Assembly: GCA_035502095.1 (NCBI GenBank)
Contig: DATJUX010000036.1
Coordinates: 124,001 to 188,000, forward strand
DNA from: JAKANT01 sp035502095
Lineage (GTDB): Bacteria > Pseudomonadota > Gammaproteobacteria > Burkholderiales > Burkholderiaceae_F
Length of the DNA: 64,000 nucleotides
Direction of reading: 5' to 3'
Within the stretch, counting starts at the first letter, position 1; each line of letters opens with the position of its first letter. Position numbers and translations under genes: made by a program. The notes beneath the pieces were generated by a model that saw only the letters and a program-made list of their open reading frames with translations, was not told the DNA's origin and searched no databases. This document shows, one piece after another, positions 1 through 8,099 of the stretch.

Positions 1-300
1 AACATGTTCGGCGAGATCCTCTCGGACGAGGCGGCGGAACTTTCGGGGAGCCTCGGCCTCGGGGGAGCCGTGAACGCGAGCGCGACCCATTGCATGGCAC
101 AAGCCCAGCACGGATCGGCACCCGACATCGCCGGGCAGGACAAGGCGAATCCGACATCGCTCATCCTCTCGGCGTCGCTGCTGCTCGCATGGCTTTCGAC
201 CCGGCACGAAGGCCGGACATCCGATCTCGGCGGTCCGCTGGGGACGCGCGCGTTCACCGACGCCTTGTGCAGCGAGCTGGAGGGGGTTCTGGCTCGCTGA
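1..300 (+). CDS. Isopropylmalate/tartrate dehydrogenase family protein, C-terminal part
   Basis: This is the 3' end of a gene that begins before the window; the frame is open from base 1. The visible 99 residues carry the C-terminal signature of the isocitrate/isopropylmalate dehydrogenase superfamily: NMFGEILSDEAAELSGSLGL near the start, then HGSAPDIAGQDKANPTSLIL. The family uses NAD(P) and a divalent metal to oxidise and decarboxylate 2-hydroxy acids such as 3-isopropylmalate, isocitrate or tartrate in the cytoplasm. The fragment cannot tell which substrate is used. Next to a MetE-like gene and a LIV-type importer, a tartrate-dehydrogenase-like catabolic enzyme is as likely as LeuB. Bases 301-559 downstream hold no gene I can recognise. 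Confidence 0.85.
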   Translation, partial: NMFGEILSDEAAELSGSLGLGGAVNASATHCMAQAQHGSAPDIAGQDKANPTSLILSASLLLAWLSTRHEGRTSDLGGPLGTRAFTDALCSELEGVLAR

Positions 301-559
301 GGAGAGGGCCGAGAATGCGCCTCGAAGCCCTGCGGTCAATGTATGCGGCTCCGACCTGGAGCCGTTCGCGGCGATCGACGCAGGCGCGAGAGGGCTCGCC
401 CCCGTGCAGCGGCTGAGGATCAAGTGCCCGGTGCCGGCATCGCCGAGTTGCCGCGGCGCGAACATGAGGTGACGTCGCTTCCGCGGTTCCCCGCTTCGCG
501 GTGATCCGCGCCTGGAGCATCATCCTGCGCACACGGACATGCGTTCGAGGGAGACCGTG

Positions 560-1588
560 ATGCTCTTTCCGACCACGATCGTCGGCAGCTTCCCGCAGCC
601 CGACTGGCTGATCGACCGTTCGAAGCTGGCCGGCCGCTTCCCGCCGCGCGTGCGCGCCAGGGAGCTGTGGCGCGTCGCCGAGCCTTACCTGCAGCAGGCT
701 TGGGAGGACGCAACGCTGCTGGCGATCCGCGCGCAGGAAGACGCCGGCCTCGACATTGTGAGCGATGGCGAGATCCGGCGCGAAAGTTATTCCAACCGCT
801 TCGCCACGGCGCTCGAAGGCATCGACATCGACAACCCGGGAACCGCGCTCGACCGCTCAGGGCACCCGAACCCGGTGCCGCGCATCGTCGGCAAGATTCG
901 GCGCAGACGTGCCGTCGAACTCGAGGACCTGCTCTTCCTGAAGGCACACACCGACCGTCGCATCAAGATCACGGTGCCCGGCCCGTTCACGATGAGTTGC
1001 CAGGCCCAGAACGATTTTTATGCCAGCGATGCCGAGGCCGCGACGGACTACGCTGCCGCCGTCAACGAGGAGATTCAGGATTTGTTCGACGCGGGGGCGG
1101 ACGTCGTGCAGATCGACGAGCCCTACATGCAGGCGCGACCCGAAAAAGCGCGCCAGTACGGCTTGGCTGCGTTGAACCGCGCGCTCGACGGCATCACCGG
1201 TACGACGGCGGTGCACATCTGCTTCGGCTACGCGGCGATCATCCACCAGCGCCCAAGCGGATATTCCTTCCTGCCCGAGCTTGCGGCCTGCCGCTGCAAG
1301 CAGATCTCGATCGAGACCGCACAGAGCAAGCTCGATTGCGCGGTGCTCGCCCAGCTTTCCGACAAGCAGATCATGGTCGGTTGCCTGGATTTGTCCGACA
1401 TGACGGTCGAAACGCCCGCGCAGGTGGCGGCGCGCATCCGCCGCGCCCTGCCCCACGTTGCCAAGGAGCGTGTCATCCTCGCGCCCGACTGCGGCATGAA
1501 ATACTTGCCACGCGACGTCGCGGTGGGGAAGCTGGAGGCGATGGTCGCAGCGGCGCGGCTGCTGAGGACGGAGTTCGGGTCGGCGTGA
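560..1588 (+). CDS. MetE C-terminal-like (cobalamin-independent methionine synthase family) protein
   Basis: A 342-residue protein of the MetE C-terminal/UROD-like fold, close in length to single-domain archaeal and bacterial MetE-like proteins and lacking the N-terminal folate half of full MetE. The zinc-site residues are all visible: H219 and C221 in AVHICFGY, E252 in QISIETAQ and C311 in APDCGMKY. The N-terminus has the typical TTIVGSFPQP motif. The ATG at 560 is chosen over one at 539 because GAGGGAG lies just upstream. The family transfers methyl groups to thiols or acts on related C1 substrates; the actual acceptor is unknown. It sits 28 bases before the LIV importer and probably belongs to that operon, so a catabolic demethylation role is possible. 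Confidence 0.85.
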   Translation: MLFPTTIVGSFPQPDWLIDRSKLAGRFPPRVRARELWRVAEPYLQQAWEDATLLAIRAQEDAGLDIVSDGEIRRESYSNRFATALEGIDIDNPGTALDRSGHPNPVPRIVGKIRRRRAVELEDLLFLKAHTDRRIKITVPGPFTMSCQAQNDFYASDAEAATDYAAAVNEEIQDLFDAGADVVQIDEPYMQARPEKARQYGLAALNRALDGITGTTAVHICFGYAAIIHQRPSGYSFLPELAACRCKQISIETAQSKLDCAVLAQLSDKQIMVGCLDLSDMTVETPAQVAARIRRALPHVAKERVILAPDCGMKYLPRDVAVGKLEAMVAAARLLRTEFGSA

Positions 1589-1616
1589 CGATGCATGAGA
1601 AAAAAGGAGACAGGCC

Positions 1617-2825
1617 ATGGATCCCCATGCTATGACTCGCCGCACCGTGCTCGGCGCGGGTCTCGCCGCGATGGCGACCGCTTCGGGACTGGGCCGTGGC
1701 CAGGCGAAACAACCGATCCGGATCGGCAGCACGCTCGCGCTGACCGGGCCGTTGTCGGCCACCGCGCAGATCCACAGGATCGTCGGCGAAATCTACATCG
1801 AGCAAGTGAACCGGCGCGGCGGCTGGCTGGGCCGGCCGCTCGAGTGGGTGCTCAGGGACGATCAGTCCAAGCCCGACCTCGCGCGCACGCTGTACGAGCA
1901 GCTGGTCACCGCCGACAAGGTAGACCTGCTCATGGGTCCGTACGCCACCGGGGCGATCCTCTCCGCGATGGGAGTCGCGCAGCGCTACAACAAGGTGCTG
2001 GTGCATCACACCTTCGGCATCCCGTCGCTTGCCAAGTACGAAATGGCATTCCCCGCGTGGTCGCTCGGTTCGGAGCCGGCCACGACGGTGCCCAACACGC
2101 TGTTCGATGCGCTCGCCAACGGGCCGAAGCCCCCGAAGACGGTAGCGGTGGTGACGAGCAAGTTCCCTTCGGTCCAGTTCATGAGCGCGGGCGCCCGCGA
2201 GGTGCTGAAGAAACGCGGCCTCACCGAAGTGCTGTTCCTCGACTGGGAGTTCGGCAACCGCGAGTTCGGCCCGATCGCCAACCGGGTCAAGGATGCGAAC
2301 CCCGACTTCGTGTGGGTCGGCGCGATCGGCCTCGACGGCAACCTGCTGCTCGACGCGATGAAGAAGATCGAGTACGTGCCGCCGCAGCACTTCTATCTGT
2401 ACCCGGCACCGGGCCCGCTCGTGTCGCTGCCGGAAGCGAGGAACGCGCTGTCGGTCACGATCTTCGAGGAGCAGCCACCCTTCACCGGTGCGCCGGGCGC
2501 CGCCGAGTTCATCAGGATCTATCACGAGCGCGCGAGCGCAGCCAAGCTGCCCGACATCTCCGTCGAGGTGCAAGCGGCTGCGAGCTACACCGCATGGCAG
2601 ATCCTCGATGCCGGCGTGCAGGCGACCAAGAGCCTGGACGACAAGGCCATCGGCACGTGGTTGCGCGCCAATCGCGTCGAGACGCTGCAAGGCAAGCTGC
2701 ATTTCGATGGCCCCGGCAACTACGGCGACGACCTGATGAAGATCAAGCAGGTCCAGAACGGCAAGTGGGTCGTGGTCTGGCCCAAGGAGTTCACATACGG
2801 CGGCGCCGCACTGCAAGCCGGCTAG
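1617..2825 (+). CDS. Branched-chain amino-acid type ABC transporter, substrate-binding protein
   Basis: A 402-residue periplasmic binding protein of the LivJ/LivK type (Peripla_BP_6). The first 30 residues form an export signal with a twin-arginine-like MTRRTVLGAGLAAMATASG. The mature part starts with IRIGSTLALTGPLSATAQ, the usual first strand of the family, followed by NRRGGWLGRPLEWVLRDDQS. The start at 1617 has AAAGGAGA six bases upstream; an inner ATG at 1632 is possible. It heads the liv-type genes (permease, permease-ATPase, ATPase) and delivers a ligand to them. Proteins of this group in betaproteobacteria often bind aromatic or organic acids rather than leucine, which would fit the dioxygenase downstream, but the ligand cannot be read from sequence. 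Confidence 0.92.
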   Translation: MDPHAMTRRTVLGAGLAAMATASGLGRGQAKQPIRIGSTLALTGPLSATAQIHRIVGEIYIEQVNRRGGWLGRPLEWVLRDDQSKPDLARTLYEQLVTADKVDLLMGPYATGAILSAMGVAQRYNKVLVHHTFGIPSLAKYEMAFPAWSLGSEPATTVPNTLFDALANGPKPPKTVAVVTSKFPSVQFMSAGAREVLKKRGLTEVLFLDWEFGNREFGPIANRVKDANPDFVWVGAIGLDGNLLLDAMKKIEYVPPQHFYLYPAPGPLVSLPEARNALSVTIFEEQPPFTGAPGAAEFIRIYHERASAAKLPDISVEVQAAASYTAWQILDAGVQATKSLDDKAIGTWLRANRVETLQGKLHFDGPGNYGDDLMKIKQVQNGKWVVVWPKEFTYGGAALQAG

Positions 2826-2830
2826 CAGGC

Positions 2831-3697
2831 ATGTCCGGCTTCGCGCTGCCGAGCGCCACGTTGCTGGCGCAGAGCATTCTGTCGGGCATCTTCACGGGCG
2901 CCCTGTACGGCTTGCTGGGACTCGGTCTGAGCCTGTCATGGGGGCTGCTCAGGCAGATCAACCTGGCGCACTTCGCCTTTGCATTTCTCGCGGCGTACCT
3001 GTGCTACCAGCTGGCGGTGCTGGGCGTCGATCCGCTGTTGTCGCTTGCGCTGATCGTGCCGGCGTTCTTCGCGCTCGGCGCCGCGCTGCACGCGGCGATG
3101 GCGCGTTTTTCCATCACGCCGCTCAACTCGCTCCTGCTCACCTTCGGCCTGACCGGCATCGTCGAAGCCGTGATCCAGGCGATCTGGACCGCGGACTTTC
3201 GCAAGCTCGAGTCGGCCTACGGCGCGCATCGTTTCAAGATTGCGGGCTTGTTCCTGCCCGTGCCGGAACTGATCACGCTGCTTGTTGCCGTCGTCCTGTC
3301 GTTCGGCACGTGGGCCGTGCTGCATTACACCGATTTCGGCAAGACCCTGCGCGCATCGGCCGAGGATGCACCGATCGCGCGCGCATTCGGCATCAACCAG
3401 GGTCGCAATGCATGGTTGCTGGCCGGGACCTGTTCGGCGCTGGCCGCTGTCGCGGGCGTCTGCCTCGCGTTGAGCTTCACGCTTGCACCGTCACAGATCT
3501 ATGCCTGGATCGGCGTCGTCTTCGCGGCCGTGATGCTCGGCGGCCCGGGCCGCGCGCTGGCACCGCTAGCCGCCGGCGTGGTGATCGGCGTCAGCGAGGC
3601 GGTGACCATGGCAGTGACCGCGCCATCGTGGGCGCCTCTCGTGTCGTTCACGCTGTTGATCGCGATACTGCTGCTGCGTCCCGGACGGGTGGCGTGA
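2831..3697 (+). CDS. livH: Branched-chain amino-acid type ABC transporter permease (LivH family)
   Basis: A 288-residue inner-membrane permease of the LivH family. It has about eight hydrophobic segments, an N-terminus ILSGIFTGALYGLLGLGLSL typical for LivH, and a late segment with GVVFAAVMLGGPG. It starts five bases after the binding-protein stop, so the two are surely cotranscribed. It forms one half of the transmembrane channel, the other half being the LivM domain of the next gene. The permease is ordinary in length and shows no lesion. Confidence 0.92.
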   Translation: MSGFALPSATLLAQSILSGIFTGALYGLLGLGLSLSWGLLRQINLAHFAFAFLAAYLCYQLAVLGVDPLLSLALIVPAFFALGAALHAAMARFSITPLNSLLLTFGLTGIVEAVIQAIWTADFRKLESAYGAHRFKIAGLFLPVPELITLLVAVVLSFGTWAVLHYTDFGKTLRASAEDAPIARAFGINQGRNAWLLAGTCSALAAVAGVCLALSFTLAPSQIYAWIGVVFAAVMLGGPGRALAPLAAGVVIGVSEAVTMAVTAPSWAPLVSFTLLIAILLLRPGRVA

Positions 3698-3756
3698 ACG
3701 GCGCACGGCTGCGTGATCCCGAGCCGCAGGCGAGCAAGCGCGGCGCGACGATCGGC

Positions 3757-3791
3757 CGGGATCCTTCGTCGATCGCGCTCCTCGGGATGAC
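3757..3791. repeat. Dispersed palindromic-type element, copy inside the liv operon
   Basis: The gap between livH and livM-livG holds a CCGGGATCC...CTCGGGATGAC segment that recurs in variant form in other gaps of this window (near 11.41, 40.98, 50.38, 60.62 and 62.45 kb). The shared words are GGGATCCC, GAGGAGCG or CGAGGG and ATGAC. It resembles the short extragenic repeats common in proteobacteria. Here it runs right up to the ATG of the downstream gene. Confidence 0.5.
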
Positions 3792-5660
3792 ATGAGCGAG
3801 GGGCGAACCACGAGCGGTCCAGTGGCCGATCACGCGGTCGCTGCCGACGCGATCAGCGCAGCGCGCCGGCTGCCGCACGCCCCGATCGCGATCGTCGGCG
3901 CAGCGGCGGTGCTGGCCTTCTTGCCCGCACTCGGCCTGCCCGCGTTCTACGACTCGCTGCTGTACCTGATCCTGAGCTGGATCGTGCTCGCGACCTCGTG
4001 GAACATCTTCTCCGGGTATGCCGGCTATTTCTCGTTCGGGCACGGCGCGTTCTTCGGCACCGGGCTGTACACCAGCGCGACGCTGATGGCGCGTTTCGAC
4101 TGGCCGTTCCTGTGGACGCTGCCGGCCGCCGCCGCGTGTGCCTGCTTGCTCGGCGTCGCGCTCGGCGCGGTCGTGTTCCGGGTCAAGGGCATTCGCGGCG
4201 AGGTGTTCGCGCTGCTGACCCTTGCGGTGACGTTCGTGCTCGGCACGATCGTCGGCAATACACCGCTCGACGGTGGCAGCGGCGTTTCGCTGGCCTCGGT
4301 GCCGATTCCCAGGATCGGCCCCACGCCGCCGGCGACCTTCTATCTTCTTGCGCTCGCTGCCGCGACGCTGGCGTTGCTGCTTTCGTGGCGCATCGCCGTG
4401 TCCAGGCTGGGCGCGGGTCTGTTCGCGATCCACGATGACGAAGACGCCGCCGAGGTGATGGGGGTGCCGACGTTTCGCTACAAGCTCGCCGCGCTGGCGA
4501 TCTCGTGCGCGCTCGCGGGTTTGGCCGGCGGCATCCACGCCCTGTTTCTGAACTACGTGACGGTGGGCGAAGTGTTCACGATCGCGGTGCCTCTGACCGT
4601 GGTGCTGATGAGCGTGCTCGGCGGCACGCGTCACTGGGCCGGCCCGGCGGTCGGCGCGGTCATCATCACGCTCCTGCTGTACAGCTTCACCGCCGCCGAC
4701 CTGGCGGTCGCCGGCAAGGCGGCGGTCGGCGTGATCCTGATCGCCGCGATTCTGTTCATGCCCGACGGCATCCTGCCCCGGGCGCAACGTGTGTTCCCGC
4801 GCGGCAAGAGGCCGCCGCTTGCGCGCGCTGCGGTTGCGTCGGAAGCGCCACGCACGCCGGCCCCCGCTGCGACCGTGGCACGCGGCGACGTGCTGCTGCG
4901 CGCACGTGGCGTTGCCAAATCGTTCCGTGGCGTGCGAGCGCTCGCGGGCGTCGACATCGACGTACGCCGCGGCGAGATCCTCGGGCTGTTGGGGCCAAAC
5001 GGCTCCGGCAAATCGACCTTCATCAACCTCGTCAGCGGCCGCCTCGTGCCAACGGCGGGCAGCATTGTCTTCGAAGGGCGCGAGTTGACGCGCTGCGCGG
5101 CATATCGCATCGCGCGCGCCGGAGTCGCCCGCACCTACCAGATCCCGCGGCCGTTCCGGCATTTCAGCGTGCTCGACAACGTGGCGCTGGCCGCGATGTT
5201 CGGCGGCGGTGGCGCAGCGGAGCCGGCGGCGGCGCGCCGCGACGCCATGACCTGGCTTGCTTTCACGGGCTTGCAGGACAAGGCGCATGCGCAGCCCGAC
5301 GAGTTGAATCTCCACCAGCGCAAGTTCCTCGAACTGGCACGCGTGCTGGCGGCGCGTCCCCGGCTGGTGATGCTCGACGAAGTGTTGTGCGGATTGACCG
5401 CGAGTGAGATGGACGATGCCGTGGCCCTGGTGCGCCGCATCCGCGATCAGGGCGCCACGGTCATATTCGTGGAGCACGTGCTGCATGCCGTCATGGCCGT
5501 GACGGATCGTGTGGTCGTGCTGGACTACGGCGTGCTGCTTGCCGCAGGCCCGGCCGCGGAGGTGATGCGGCGTCCCGAGGTGATCACTGCCTACCTTGGA
5601 CAGCCGTACCTGCCGGGGCACCCGCCTGACACGGAGCTTGCGGAGCGCCCCGGTGCTTGA
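3792..5660 (+). CDS. Fused LivM permease-LivG ATPase
   Basis: A 622-residue fusion. Residues about 30-330 are a LivM-type permease with the motifs SWNIFSGYAGYFSFGHGAFF and GIRGEVFALLTLA. Residues about 365-612 are a LivG-type ATPase with Walker A GPNGSGKST near 401-409, Walker B LVMLDEV near 525 and the H-loop FVEHVLHAVMAV. The ABC signature is the degenerate LNLHQRKFLELA that is common in LivG proteins of this type. LivM and LivG are often separate genes, but such fusions are known in betaproteobacteria. The protein pairs with LivH and LivF. The start lies directly after a repeat element and has only a weak GGGATG upstream. Confidence 0.9.
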   Translation: MSEGRTTSGPVADHAVAADAISAARRLPHAPIAIVGAAAVLAFLPALGLPAFYDSLLYLILSWIVLATSWNIFSGYAGYFSFGHGAFFGTGLYTSATLMARFDWPFLWTLPAAAACACLLGVALGAVVFRVKGIRGEVFALLTLAVTFVLGTIVGNTPLDGGSGVSLASVPIPRIGPTPPATFYLLALAAATLALLLSWRIAVSRLGAGLFAIHDDEDAAEVMGVPTFRYKLAALAISCALAGLAGGIHALFLNYVTVGEVFTIAVPLTVVLMSVLGGTRHWAGPAVGAVIITLLLYSFTAADLAVAGKAAVGVILIAAILFMPDGILPRAQRVFPRGKRPPLARAAVASEAPRTPAPAATVARGDVLLRARGVAKSFRGVRALAGVDIDVRRGEILGLLGPNGSGKSTFINLVSGRLVPTAGSIVFEGRELTRCAAYRIARAGVARTYQIPRPFRHFSVLDNVALAAMFGGGGAAEPAAARRDAMTWLAFTGLQDKAHAQPDELNLHQRKFLELARVLAARPRLVMLDEVLCGLTASEMDDAVALVRRIRDQGATVIFVEHVLHAVMAVTDRVVVLDYGVLLAAGPAAEVMRRPEVITAYLGQPYLPGHPPDTELAERPGA

Positions 5661-6357
5661 AGTGCGCGATCTGCACGTGGCGTACGGGCCGGCTCCCGCG
5701 CTGTCCGGCCTGTCGTTCGAGTTGCGCAATGGCGAACTGCTCTGCATCGTCGGACCGAACGGCGCAGGCAAGACAACGCTCGTCAACACGCTGGCCGGCG
5801 TGCTGCGGGCGGGTGCCGGTCGCATTCTCTTCGATGGGCGCGACATCACGGCGCTGCCGCCGCACCGCTTCTGCGGCGCCGGCATTGCGATCGTTCCTGA
5901 GGGACGACGCCTGTTCGTGTCGATGAGCGTGCGCGAGAATCTCGACATGGGCAGCATGCTGCCGGGAGCGAAGGCGCGGCGTGCCGAGTCGCTGGAGGCG
6001 GTGCTGGCCCTGTTCCCGGCGCTCAGGACCAGGCTCGCACAGCCGGCGGGTGAACTCTCCGGCGGCCAGCAACAGATGGTGGCCATCGGCCGCGCACTGA
6101 TGGCCCGGCCGCGGCTCCTGCTGCTCGATGAACCTGCGCTCGGCCTGTCGCCGCTCATCGTGCGGGAACTGTTCGTGGCGATCGGCCGTATCAACGACGA
6201 GGGCACGTCGGTGCTGCTCGTCGAGCAGAACGTGATGTTGGCCCTGCGTATCGCGCACCGCGCCTATGTGCTCGAGGCGGGGCGCATGGTGGCCGACGGC
6301 ACACCGGACGAGCTGGCGAGCCGCGACGCGATACGTCGTACCTACCTGGGTGCGTGA
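5653..6357 (+). CDS. livF: Branched-chain amino-acid type ABC transporter ATP-binding protein (LivF family)
   Basis: A 234-residue ATPase with Walker A GPNGAGKTT near residue 34, signature LSGGQQQMVAIGRAL near 135, Walker B LLLLDEP near 155 and the switch histidine replaced in the usual LivF manner by LLVEQNV. The GTG at 5653 is taken as start: it gives the normal LivF N-terminus VLEVRDLHVAYGPAPALSG and overlaps the preceding stop by eight bases, a sign of translational coupling. It completes the five-component importer. Confidence 0.92.
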   Translation: MLEVRDLHVAYGPAPALSGLSFELRNGELLCIVGPNGAGKTTLVNTLAGVLRAGAGRILFDGRDITALPPHRFCGAGIAIVPEGRRLFVSMSVRENLDMGSMLPGAKARRAESLEAVLALFPALRTRLAQPAGELSGGQQQMVAIGRALMARPRLLLLDEPALGLSPLIVRELFVAIGRINDEGTSVLLVEQNVMLALRIAHRAYVLEAGRMVADGTPDELASRDAIRRTYLGA

Positions 6358-6479
6358 GTGGCAAACTTCGCCACGTAGCCCATTGACACCCGAGGAGCGC
6401 AGCAACGAGGGATACCGACTCTGCAGTCCGCAGAGACCGCTCGCCTGCGGCCCGATTGATGCAGACCCATGGAGACACC

Positions 6480-7376
6480 ATGACACGGCACGAAACTTCC
6501 GACATCACGCAAGCGGTACTCGACCGCCTGGCCGACGACGCCGACCCGCGTTTCAGGCAGATCATCACGGCGGTCGTGCGCCACGTGCATGCGCTGGTGC
6601 GCGAGGTGGATCTGAAGCCTGCCGAGTGGATGGCCGCGATCCAGTTCCTGACCCGCGTCGGCCAGACCTGCGACGACAAGCGCCAGGAGTTCATCCTGCT
6701 CTCCGACACGCTGGGTATCTCGATGCTGGTGGTGCAGCTCGAGCAGGCGCGCCGCTCGGCAAAGGCGCTGGCGGACCGGAGCGCGAGCGCGGCGCCGACG
6801 GAAGCGACGGTGCAAGGGCCGTTCTACTGGGAGGGCGCGCCCGAGCTCCCGCTCGGCGCGGACATCGGCAAGGGCATGCCGGGCGAGCCCGCGTACTACA
6901 GCGGTCGCGTCACCGACACCCGGGGCAAGGCGATCGCGCGCTGCTGCCTCGATGTCTGGTCAGGCGACGGCGAGGGCGTCTACGACATGCAGAAGGGCCC
7001 CGACGCCGGCATGCGCTTGCGTGCGCGATTTTTCACCGACGCCGACGGCGGCTATCGCTTCTGGTCGATCAAGCCGAATTTTTATCCCGTGCCCGACGAT
7101 GGTCCGGTCGGCGACATGTTGCGCGCCATGGGGCGCCATCCAAACCGCCCGGGCCACATCCACATGATGGTGTACCGGGACGGTTACGTGCCGCTGACGA
7201 CACACCTGTTTCCGACCGACAGTCCCTATCTCGACTCCGATGCCGTATTCGGCGTGCGCGACAGCCTGATCATTCCGTTCGAGCGCCACGAGGGCGGCCG
7301 TGCACCCGACGGCCGGATGATGGAGCGGCCCTATCACACGGCCCGCTACGATTTCGTGCTGGCGACAGAGGCGTGA
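6480..7376 (+). CDS. Intradiol ring-cleavage dioxygenase
   Basis: A 298-residue non-haem Fe(III) dioxygenase of the catechol/hydroxyquinol 1,2-dioxygenase family. The N-terminal 110 residues match the dimerisation domain, and the catalytic domain follows from VQGPFYWEGAPEL. The four iron ligands are visible with the classical spacing: Y168 in GEGVYDMQ, Y202 in NFYPVPDDGP, and H226 and H228 in RPGHIHMMVY. It cleaves an aromatic ortho-diol between the hydroxyls to a muconate-type product. The ATG at 6480 follows GGAGA. Upstream in-frame TTG (6456) and ATG (6459) are less likely. The 123-base gap after livF suggests a separate promoter or readthrough from the importer operon; together they suggest import and opening of an aromatic compound. 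Confidence 0.93.
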   Translation: MTRHETSDITQAVLDRLADDADPRFRQIITAVVRHVHALVREVDLKPAEWMAAIQFLTRVGQTCDDKRQEFILLSDTLGISMLVVQLEQARRSAKALADRSASAAPTEATVQGPFYWEGAPELPLGADIGKGMPGEPAYYSGRVTDTRGKAIARCCLDVWSGDGEGVYDMQKGPDAGMRLRARFFTDADGGYRFWSIKPNFYPVPDDGPVGDMLRAMGRHPNRPGHIHMMVYRDGYVPLTTHLFPTDSPYLDSDAVFGVRDSLIIPFERHEGGRAPDGRMMERPYHTARYDFVLATEA

Positions 7377-7454
7377 AGCTCGGGTCGGTTCGGTCGTTAC
7401 GACCGGCAGTCGACCCGACGCGAAGGCCTCGCAGCAGGACCGTAGAGTGCCGCC

Positions 7455-8078
7455 ATGGACACTCTTGTTGCCCTCACCGCGGGGGCGCCCGCCGCGGCCG
7501 TTCTTCTCGCAACGATCGTCCTCGTAAGCCTGGTCGGCCTGTTCAAGGCGCCCGCACTCATCGCCCGCAACGTGCTGCGGCCTTACGGCCTGGTCGAGCG
7601 CGGCGACTACGCGACGCTGGTGACGAGCGGGTTCATCCACGCCGATCTCGCCCACCTGGTCTTCAATGCCTTCACCTTCTGGGCGTTCGGCTTCAGGCTG
7701 GAGCGGCGGATCGGCACGGTCGCGTTGCTCGCGCTCTATATGCTGGGACTTCTTGCCAGCAGCGTTGCCACGTGGCTCATCCATCGGCGCCACCCGGGCT
7801 ATGCAAGCCTTGGTGCGTCCGGGGCCATTCTCGCGGTCCTGTTCGCTTCGATCGTCGTGTTCCCGGGCTCGTCGATCATCGTGCTGCCCATTCCGGTGCC
7901 GATCCCGGCGCCGCTGTTTGCGGTGGGCTATCTCCTTTTCAGTGTGATCGGTTCGCAGACCCGTTTGGGACGCGTGAACCACGACGCGCACATTGCCGGC
8001 GCCATTGCCGGCCTGGTGTTCATCGCGGTCACCGTGCCGGGCTCGATCGGACGGGCGGTCGACGCATTGCTGCGCTGA
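7455..8078 (+). CDS. Rhomboid family intramembrane serine protease
   Basis: A 207-residue membrane protein with about six hydrophobic segments. The catalytic serine is S122 in LGASGAIL and the partner histidine H179 in DAHIAGAIAG. The oxyanion helper region FIHADLAHLVFN (H62, N71) is also present. Rhomboids cut transmembrane helices within the bilayer. The gene is preceded by 78 bases with no clear promoter and is convergent with the ferritin-like gene. The two stop codons lie within a TGAGG/CCTCA inverted repeat (8076-8102), which may act as a weak shared terminator. The physiological substrate is unknown. Confidence 0.9.
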   Translation: MDTLVALTAGAPAAAVLLATIVLVSLVGLFKAPALIARNVLRPYGLVERGDYATLVTSGFIHADLAHLVFNAFTFWAFGFRLERRIGTVALLALYMLGLLASSVATWLIHRRHPGYASLGASGAILAVLFASIVVFPGSSIIVLPIPVPIPAPLFAVGYLLFSVIGSQTRLGRVNHDAHIAGAIAGLVFIAVTVPGSIGRAVDALLR

Positions 8079-8099
8079 GGTCCGACCGGCGCGACGGCC

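Noticed and set aside
301..559. Short plus-strand frames after the first gene
   Set aside because: Neither frame shows a recognisable motif or a ribosome-binding site; treated as intergenic.
3648..6206. 852-residue minus-strand open frame antisense to the liv genes
   Set aside because: Its composition is Arg/His/Gln-rich without any family motif, and it lies opposite clear LivH/LivM/LivG/LivF coding sequence; a GC-rich shadow frame.
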